From Camellia lanceoleosa (taxonomy: Eukaryota; Streptophyta; Magnoliopsida; Ericales; Theaceae), in NCBI GenBank assembly GCA_025200525.1, contig CM045761.1, positions 76,785,551-76,849,550 on the forward strand: a DNA stretch of 64,000 bases, in the 5' to 3' direction. Positions within the stretch are counted from its first letter, which is position 1. Each line of letters opens with the position of its first letter. This document shows positions 57,787 through 64,000 of the stretch, one piece after another. The position numbers were made by a program, and so were the translations under genes. The notes under the pieces were generated by a model, which did no database searches, was not told where the DNA came from, and saw only the letters and a list, made by a program, of their open reading frames with translations.

Positions 57787-60700
57787 TGTAGACACCCCAT
57801 TTTTGACCGACCTTAAGACTCAGACGTCACTGACTGAGCACTTGGTGATGTTACATATCGTGCTCATTCAGAAGTTTCAGAATCTCGGCTGCGAGCCTTG
57901 TCTCCGGACTTCCGGACTCTTTCATGCTTTGCCTCGGTTTGCAAACCAGGCTCTGTTTTCTCTGTTTTCTCTTCCCGAAGGGAGGGAGAGGTCTCGTAGA
58001 TCATCTCTCAGTGGCCGTAGGCTACGTTTTGTGGTCACAGGCCATTTTGCCCGTTTGGAGCCTGGTTTTCGATTTTTCGGAGCCGTTGGCCATGTGTGTC
58101 AGTTCGAGACCGCTTAACCACCTCTGTTTGCTCCGGTTTTTGGCACATACCTTATTTCCTCCCTTTTGAGGGACACTGTGGTCCGAGAGACCGACTTCGT
58201 GGTCGAACACCACTTCCGGTGACTAACAGTCAGTTTTCGGGGCCCCGGGCTACGCGTTTCAGCCCCCAAACCTTCATTTTGCATCGGTTTGAGTTCATTT
58301 TTTAGTAGAGACCTTTGTTTCATTGTTAGGAAGGTCATAGAAGGGTGGGAGGCCAGTAATTGTTCTGACAACCAGTTTTATTTCTTTATCGCCCTTCGTC
58401 GCCCGTTTTTCTCACTAGAAAGCCAATGTTGACCACCCTTGGGCCACTTTTTCTAGCCCTAAACCACATATTTGTGTTGTAGACATCTAGGAGGCCACCA
58501 ATATCATATGGCCGGCCAGTAATTGTGTTTGACCCTTTTGAACCCCTACAAAAAATGGGCATTTCTCTCTCCTAGTTCACTTTCTCCAGTTTTTGACCAC
58601 ATGGTTGTTTTGTGCACACATGGGAGGCCAGCTTTTTGGCATGGCCGGCCACTAATCAGTCTTGACCCTTTTGACCCTTGGCCGACCGGCCATGGGGGGG
58701 GCCGACCGGCCACCTAAACCCTAAATAACCAGGCGGCCTTGCTCCTCTCTCCAGGTACTTTACAAATATACCCTCTGTTTCCCCCCAGATTTTGTATCCG
58801 GTGGGCTAACTTTTTCGGGGGAAATTTGAATTTCATTTTCCCCCTTTTCCCCCACTCTTGTGCCTATATAACCAGGCCCTCTAGCTCCCTTTTGGAGGGT
58901 TAGAAATTTTGGCTTGGAGCTCCTACATTGAATCTCTCTCTCTCTACACTTCAACCCTCAAAACCTCCCAAACCCTACACCATTTCTACACCACCACATA
59001 GTACCACACCACTACCATCCTTTCCAACACTTGGAGCTGGTTTTTCAGAGCTTAGGAGCACCTTTTCTCAGGCCAAGAGCTGCTGAAGTTTGGTCTACAA
59101 GGGTGAGTCTTCATTCTCCATCTTTTGTGCTTTATTTTGTTCTATATCTAAGCCATACTTGCTTACATTTTTGGGCTCTGACCCTAATTGAAAATAGTCA
59201 TGTTTTGAGGTCTTTTTCATGTTTGATTAAGGGTCCTTCCATGTTTAAGGTCTCCAGCTACCACTTGCTTCTTTACCTCTCTTGTATGCCTCTTTCTTGC
59301 ATAATATTTTAGGCCTATTTTTGAACTGTTTTGAGCTTGGTTATAAACTGTAAAGTGGCTTTTTTTGAGCCCTTCTTCAACATTGTTGAAGGTCTCTTCA
59401 CCGTTTTAGGCTTCTTTTTGTCACTTGCCTCTTTATCCCTCTTTTGGCCTTATTTTTGCATGTTTTGTTAGCCCCTTGTGCTTGTATTTTTGGGCTCTGA
59501 CCCAAACTTTAAATATTCATATTTTGACCTACTCTTCATGTTTGATCAAGGGTATTTTTCTTTTTGAGGCTTCCTTTTTGCTCTTTGTGTTAAAACTCTC
59601 TTTTATGCCTTATTTTGCATAGTATTTTAAGCTTGCTTGTGCACTGTTTTGGGCTTGGTCATAAAATGTAAAATACCATGTTTTGGGCCCCTCTTCAACA
59701 TTATTGAAGGGCCCTCCTCTGTTTGAGGCCAGAAGCCATCACTTGCTTCTTTGTCCCTCTTTAGGCCTATTTCTTGCATGGTAGTTTAGCCATACTTGTG
59801 TTTGTTTTCGTGGCTTGTTGTAAACTGTAAAGTGATTCATTTTGAGTCCCTCTTAAAATTTTTTGAAGGGCTCTTTGCCATTTAAGACCAGAAGCTGTTA
59901 CTTGCTTCTTTATCTCTCTTTCAAGGCCATTTTTGCATGTTAGCTTAGCCCTACTTGTGTTCACCTTTTCGCCTTGCTTAAAACTGGAAATATGCTTGTT
60001 TTGGGACTATCTTGATTCTTTCTTCATACTTCATGTTCAAATAATGCATGCTTTGTATAGCTATAAGTCATTCTATGCGCCTAGTTTCGAGTTTCAAGTC
60101 TCATTTCATGCATCGGGTGCCATGTTTCCATGCTTCGGGGCTGTTTTGCATCATATTTTAGCACTGAAATTTGCATGCTAGTATTTCATATTCCATGCCT
60201 TGCCATGCTTTGTTAGAGTGGCATTTGGTGCTTTAGGGTCGGTCCTCGGTTTGCGTGCACGTGTGCACGCATCTCGAGTGTCTCATTTTCATCTAATGGC
60301 CTCCTATATGAGTGTGGCCGAGGTCCACTTGTGTTGGTGTAAGCCCATTATGCATTGTGTATGCTATTTTATTTCACAGCATTGTGTATGCTAGGTTGCA
60401 TGTTAGCGCATTGTGTATGCCATGTTACCTCGTGCATCGTGTATGCCATTTCATAGCATTGTGCATGTTAGGTTGTATCTTAGTTGCATCCATGCATGTC
60501 ATGCATATTGCATTGTGTTTGGGATAGGAGTTAGCCCGAGCACGGGAAACGAGGTACGTTTCGTACTCCGAGTGACGAAACGTGTCTCAATTCCCAGTCA
60601 CCGACACTCCGGATTGTCCATGATGGAGTTAGGTCTTAGTCATATTTTCATGTGCATTCATTCCATATTGAGTTGTGCAATTCGAATCCTCGGCCATCAT

Positions 60701-62165
60701 GCATCGAGATGCGTGATTGGTGGCACGAGGATCGAGGCATGTATACATGTGTGAAAATACTTTGCCATGCCCCTCTGTTGCTCTCTGTTGTAGTAAATCA
60801 AGAATCAACAGCCTTCCGAAGCTTGGCACGCATTCTAAGAATAATTGCAAACAGAGGCTAATTGGGGCATCGCCATGGATTTCCACGCAAAGGCAACCCG
60901 AGCAGGCATCATTCATCATCCGGAGAAGAGTCGAGACAGTCCCTGGCTTGCGTGCCAATTTAATGCTTTCCTAGTTAAATTTGTTAATTAATTAGATTTT
61001 TGTACATATTTGGACTGTATTATTTATTCGGACTATATTATTCATTTGGGACTGTATATTATTTTATCCAGACCCTCTGCACGAGGGCAATGTTGTAATA
61101 AGTGTGTGTGTGTGTGATGTATGTCTTCCAACCCCACGACTTTCTTCCCTTTTATTTACCAGCTTATGATGGTTAGATTAGGGCATGTTTCAATTAGCAT
61201 ACAGTATGATAGCATGTTTGCATTCATTCATCTGTTTTGCATGCACCGGGCTCGGCGCATCATACTAACTGCATTTGTATTTCAATTCTAAGTTGAATAC
61301 ATGTTAGCTGTAGCATTCCATACGCCATGTTTAGAATAGCCGAGCCTGCTACAGTTGCATTGTTGCATGTGTTGCATTAGGCATTTCTGTATATTTAGGA
61401 TCATGCATGGATTTCTAATCGGTTTCTGTTTTGGCTTGGAGTACTCGGTGAGTTTTCTGCTTTAGCATCCTTGCATACGTGTGAGTGACTGCCATGAATA
61501 GCATGCTTACCATGAGGTTAACTGCTAATGTGATATAACTGCCTTGAATGCCTGTGGGTGAAGGTTGGGCTACTTGAATTGGGACAATGCATTGACTGTG
61601 AGTTTTAAGCCCACTAGATAGTGGCAAAATCATCTTTTCTAAACCCACCTGAGGGTGGCAAAATCTGCATTTTAAGCCTACCTGCGGGTAGCAAACCATC
61701 TTTCAAAAAAACAAACATGAAATGTTTTATTCCAATTCAGGCGACCCGGTCTATACTTGTATGCTGTGCGCATCACATAGTAAATCTAGGCTAATAACCG
61801 GAATAAGAACACACAATGTTTTCAAAACTGAATATCATGATTAGTAGAGGCCGATCTTTGATCGGGCGAGCGGGGGTGCTCACGAAGTGACGTTCTCCAA
61901 TCGTACCCAAGTTCCCGAGCCGAGGCAACTTTGGTGATGACGGACACATGGCCTTAGGCAATGAGTCAGGGTTTCCTAAATTTTCCAAAATAAAATATTT
62001 AGGTGGCGACTCTGTATCTGGCAAAGCAGTCCATGTTTGGCACTTCTTTCAAAAATCTGTTTTCTCAAAACGATTTGCCAGATTTGGACTCTTTGGTTCA
62101 AGATTAAGAACTGCGACACAAATCGAGTCCGAGCTGTAGCGAGGCCCCCCCGCGGGCTTGTTACA
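57787..62165 (+). repeat. Element A 3' LTR
   Basis: 4379 bp, TGTAGACACC to TTGTTACA. Differs from the 5' LTR by scattered substitutions and small indels and lacks its 138-bp and 23-bp duplications. TATA box TATATAA at 58865-58871. A GGGGGG stretch near 58694 is specific to this copy. Confidence 0.92.
58865..58871 (+). promoter_or_regulatory. TATA box of Element A 3' LTR
   Basis: TATATAA in GTGCCTATATAACCAGG. From here transcription would run out of A into the right part of mudrA. Confidence 0.7.
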
Positions 62166-62170
62166 AGAGC
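62166..62170 (+). repeat. 5-bp target-site duplication, right copy (Element A)
   Basis: AGAGC, identical to 6199-6203. Confidence 0.93.
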
Positions 62171-62398
62171 CAAACTCAAAGTCAGGTAAAAGGAAGCCTG
62201 GTTGGGAGTCAGGTTACAGAAGCAACTCAAGTTAGGAAGAAGAAGATGGCTGTAAGTTTTGCAAAGGCCCTATTTGTTAATTTACAGATGTCTTCCTTGC
62301 ATATGTCCTAACAATGATGATGGCTATTGTAGGTAAAAAAGAGAAAGGCTATGAGAACAAGTGACTCAACTCCATTGCATGCAAGTCAGGATGTGTAG
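62171..62398 (+). pseudogene. mudrA-like transposase, C-terminal end
   Basis: After removing Element A the exon 'QSQHEGNQCQAQTEES' continues as QTQSQVKGSLVGSQVTEA to RKKKMA, a Gln/Ser/Thr-rich tail usual for mudrA. A GT...AG intron (GTAAGT at 62251, TTGTAG before 62334) leads to a last exon VKKRKAMRTSDSTPLHASQ, ending TAG at 62396-62398. No function can be given to this tail. Confidence 0.6.
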
Positions 62399-63166
62399 GG
62401 GTCTGTAATAATGTCCAATACTAGCATTCCTCTGTAAGCTCAAATGAGATGGAGAGGAAGAGTGGTGTACAATGCTAGTGCTATCAAATCTGTTGTAGGG
62501 CAAACTAAGAATGCAATTGACACAAAGAAATGGATGTGAATGACCACTATTGTTGTTGTTGTCGTTGTTGTTGTTGTTTTTTTTTTTTTTTTTAAATGTT
62601 GGAGAAGGTTTTTGCTACTTTTGTTCATGGAATACAATGTAATTGATGTGAATGTTTTTGTTCATATTCCATAACGTTTCTAGTGGTAAGGGCTTTTTGT
62701 ACATTTGAAGCCTGATTTTTGCATTGGCTACCCCTTTCTTAGTATATGTTTTGCACAACATGAATGACAAGTGTGTCAACTAATCAACGTTTAAATGATA
62801 ATTTACTGTATTTTTGCTGCTGTTTCCAAGTCATGATGTTCATTGGTGATGTTCACAATTGTTGATATTCATTCTTTATTGGTGATGTTCATTGTTCATT
62901 GAATTTGGAGTGACAATTATGGTCACAGATTGTGTACCTACTTCTGTATGTTTCCTTTGTCTATGTCAGAGTCACCAAACACAAAATAATTGAGACAACA
63001 TTAATAAGTCACCAAACACACAATTTTCATCTCAAAAACATATTTTCTATTAACAACATTTCACCCATTGCATATGATTCATAAACAGGATACAGACTCC
63101 ATTCATTCTTACACTGCCATACAACTTCAAACTTTATAATACAAACCATATTCCTACAACCAACCA
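62399..63166. other. MULE region between the two convergent genes
   Basis: AT-rich; probably the 3' untranslated ends of both genes. Contains a (TTG)n run passing into poly-T at 62550-62594 and GTTCATTGGTGATGTTCA-like short repeats (62838-62895). No gene. Confidence 0.55.
62550..62594 (+). repeat. (TTG)n / poly-T simple repeat
   Basis: TTGTTGTTGTTGTCGTTG and more, then about 18 T's. Confidence 0.95.
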
Positions 63167-63403
63167 TCACAAAGCCAAGCAAATCCATAGTTTCCTCTCT
63201 CTTACAATCCTTCTCTTCATTTGTGTTTCCATCTTATTCAACAGCCTAGGAATTATTTGCACTGCCCGATCGCACATGGATGGGTCTATCCACGTAAATT
63301 GATTGCAACCACTATTACGGCAACTAAGAAATCTCCTCCCAGGATTTGTGTCGGTCCATGCTGTGTGTATCAACCATCTTCTTCCACAAACATTGCAAAA
63401 CAT
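63167..63403 (-). CDS. GRF-type zinc-finger protein, second gene of the outer MULE
   Basis: A 78-residue frame beginning MFCNVCGRRWL. The GRF zinc finger is plain: CNVCG, TAWTDTNPGRRFLSC, then GCNQFTWID, giving the conserved Cys positions and the NPGRRF signature. After it, IIPRLLNKMETQMKRR is a likely helix and the chain ends with a short hydrophobic tail. GRF fingers are nucleic-acid-binding; small plant proteins with this plan are common. The same frame stays open upstream for about 35 codons (RNNQSSRNQG...VSGVDEM, from about 63505) without an ATG, so the true start may be lost or reached by splicing. It reads toward mudrA from the opposite TIR, as mudrB does in maize MuDR. No stop inside the finger. 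Confidence 0.75.
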   Translation of the reverse strand: MFCNVCGRRWLIHTAWTDTNPGRRFLSCRNSGCNQFTWIDPSMCDRAVQIIPRLLNKMETQMKRRIVRERKLWICLAL

Positions 63404-63581
63404 CTCGTCTACACCACTTACGTTCCATCTACCTTGATTTCTTGAGCTTTGATTGTTCCTTATTTCTTCTCTCCCACTGATTTCATTGATGCTCTATTTT
63501 TTTCTTCTATTCTTGCAATCGTCTCTGTTTTTATAGGTTGAAGGGAATACAAGAGAAGGTTAGGTTTTGGGAGGAAAGCCC

Positions 63582-63771
63582 TAATTTTCCCTCCATGTGA
63601 AAGTATAGGAGGCCACGTCACCCATTTCGTCCACTTCCTTGAGGGAAATAGACGACAGTGGTAAAATTGAAAGGAATTCACATAGTATATGGGTACGCGT
63701 GAAAATAAGAGTAGTCTGGGGGGGTCTTTGAAAAACGTGACAAAGTATAGGGGTAAAAATGAAATAATCTC
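63582..63771 (-). repeat. Right terminal inverted repeat of outer MULE
   Basis: Mirror copy of 643-832. It ends GGTAAAAATGAAATAATCTC. The GRF zinc-finger frame starts about 80-180 bp inside and points inward, so this TIR is the likely source of its promoter, as in MuDR where each gene is driven from its own TIR. Confidence 0.9.
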
Positions 63772-64000
63772 CTTGTTTTTTTAAGTTATGTCATTTTATA
63801 CTTTAATTATGATTAATTTTCTTTTTAAGTTATGACATTATTTTAGTTATGATTAATGAAATAGTTAGTTATTATGTTATGTTTTGTAATTACGACTCAA
63901 AAAGTATAAAATTATACCATTTTCTTATTTAATTATAAGGTGCTTAGATAGTCTTTCCTAAAAGAAAATGAAATGAAATGAATAATTTTATATATATCAT
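63772..64000. other. AT-rich right flank, no gene seen
   Basis: TTTTAGTTATGATTAATG, AAGTTATG and related phrases as in the left flank. Nothing else recognised. Confidence 0.55.

Larger units (their letters stand above)
6204..62165 (+). mobile_element. Element A: Ty3/gypsy LTR retrotransposon, Tat/Ogre type, ~25 kb without nested elements
   Basis: Long LTRs run from TGTAGACACC to GTTACA, with a 5-bp TSD, a primer site, a polypurine tract and gag-pro-RT-RNH-aRNH-IN order. The second, archaeal-type RNase H and LTRs over 4 kb are marks of the plant Tat lineage (Ogre, Retand and relatives). Subtracting Element B and one TSD leaves about 25.05 kb. The roughly 7 kb between integrase and the 3' LTR carries two antisense intron-containing genes and an 81-bp tandem array. 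The mudrA exon reads through in one frame when A and one TSD copy are removed, which confirms the boundaries. Coding capacity for transposition is lost. Confidence 0.93.
643..63771 (+). mobile_element. Outer Mutator-like element (MULE) containing all other elements
   Basis: The element begins GAGATTATTTCATTTTTACC and ends with its exact reverse complement. The inverted similarity runs about 190 bp inward from each end. Between the ends are a broken mudrA-type transposase (1388-6198 and 62171-62398) and a GRF zinc-finger gene next to the right end. With the nested insertions (2.2 kb and about 56 kb) subtracted, the element is about 5.0 kb, a normal size for an autonomous MULE. The 9 bp outside the left end (AGTTATGAG) do not match the 9 bp outside the right end (CTTGTTTTT), so no target-site duplication is seen. 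That fits an old insertion, a flank rearrangement, or ends from two different copies. Confidence 0.85.

Overview
The window is plant nuclear DNA, probably from a eudicot, made almost entirely of transposable elements nested inside one another. The plant assignment rests on a mudrA-type Mutator transposase, Ty3/gypsy elements of Tat/Ogre type (dual RNase H, LTRs of about 4 kb, a TGGCGACTC primer site) and plant-mobile-domain proteins. The species cannot be told. I recognise no ordinary host gene. Only about 640 bp on the left and 230 bp on the right lie outside the elements, and both are AT-rich.

The layers can be peeled by terminal sequence and target-site duplication (TSD). (1) The outermost element is a Mutator-like element (MULE), 643-63771, with terminal inverted repeats (TIRs) of about 190 bp. 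It holds a decayed mudrA gene reading right and a GRF zinc-finger gene reading left from the other end. (2) A 2.17-kb non-autonomous MULE with TIRs of about 680 bp sits in mudrA at 1687-3859 (9-bp TSD TGAAAATAG). (3) Element A, a Ty3/gypsy element of about 25 kb before later insertions, lies in the 3' part of mudrA at 6204-62165 (TSD AGAGC). (4) Element B, a related but reversed element without a working pol, lies inside an antisense gene of A at 24262-55165 (TSD GCAGC). (5) Element C, a second gag-only relative, lies in B's 5' LTR at 35264-51362 (TSD ATACA).

Element A holds, in order: a 5' LTR, primer site, gag, protease, reverse transcriptase, a degenerate RNase H, an archaeal-type RNase H and integrase, all broken by stops and frameshifts. 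Between integrase and the 3' LTR it carries two intron-containing genes on the opposite strand. Both look like plant-mobile-domain (PMD) family members. The first (21183-19895, two exons, about 380 codons) is fully open. The second (56409 to 22090, at least six exons) is broken by B, a frameshift and two stops. The two genes share an upstream block rich in the palindrome GGCCGGCC, which also occurs in A's LTRs.

B and C keep gag, a stub of the RT region, a scar where protease-to-integrase is missing, a decayed copy of the first antisense gene and their own tandem arrays (20/39 bp in B, about 113 bp in C, 81 bp in A). The antisense gene pair with its shared upstream block is the most interesting content: it resembles a cellular gene module riding in a retrotransposon. 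All sequence comparisons were made by eye; no alignment or database search was run.
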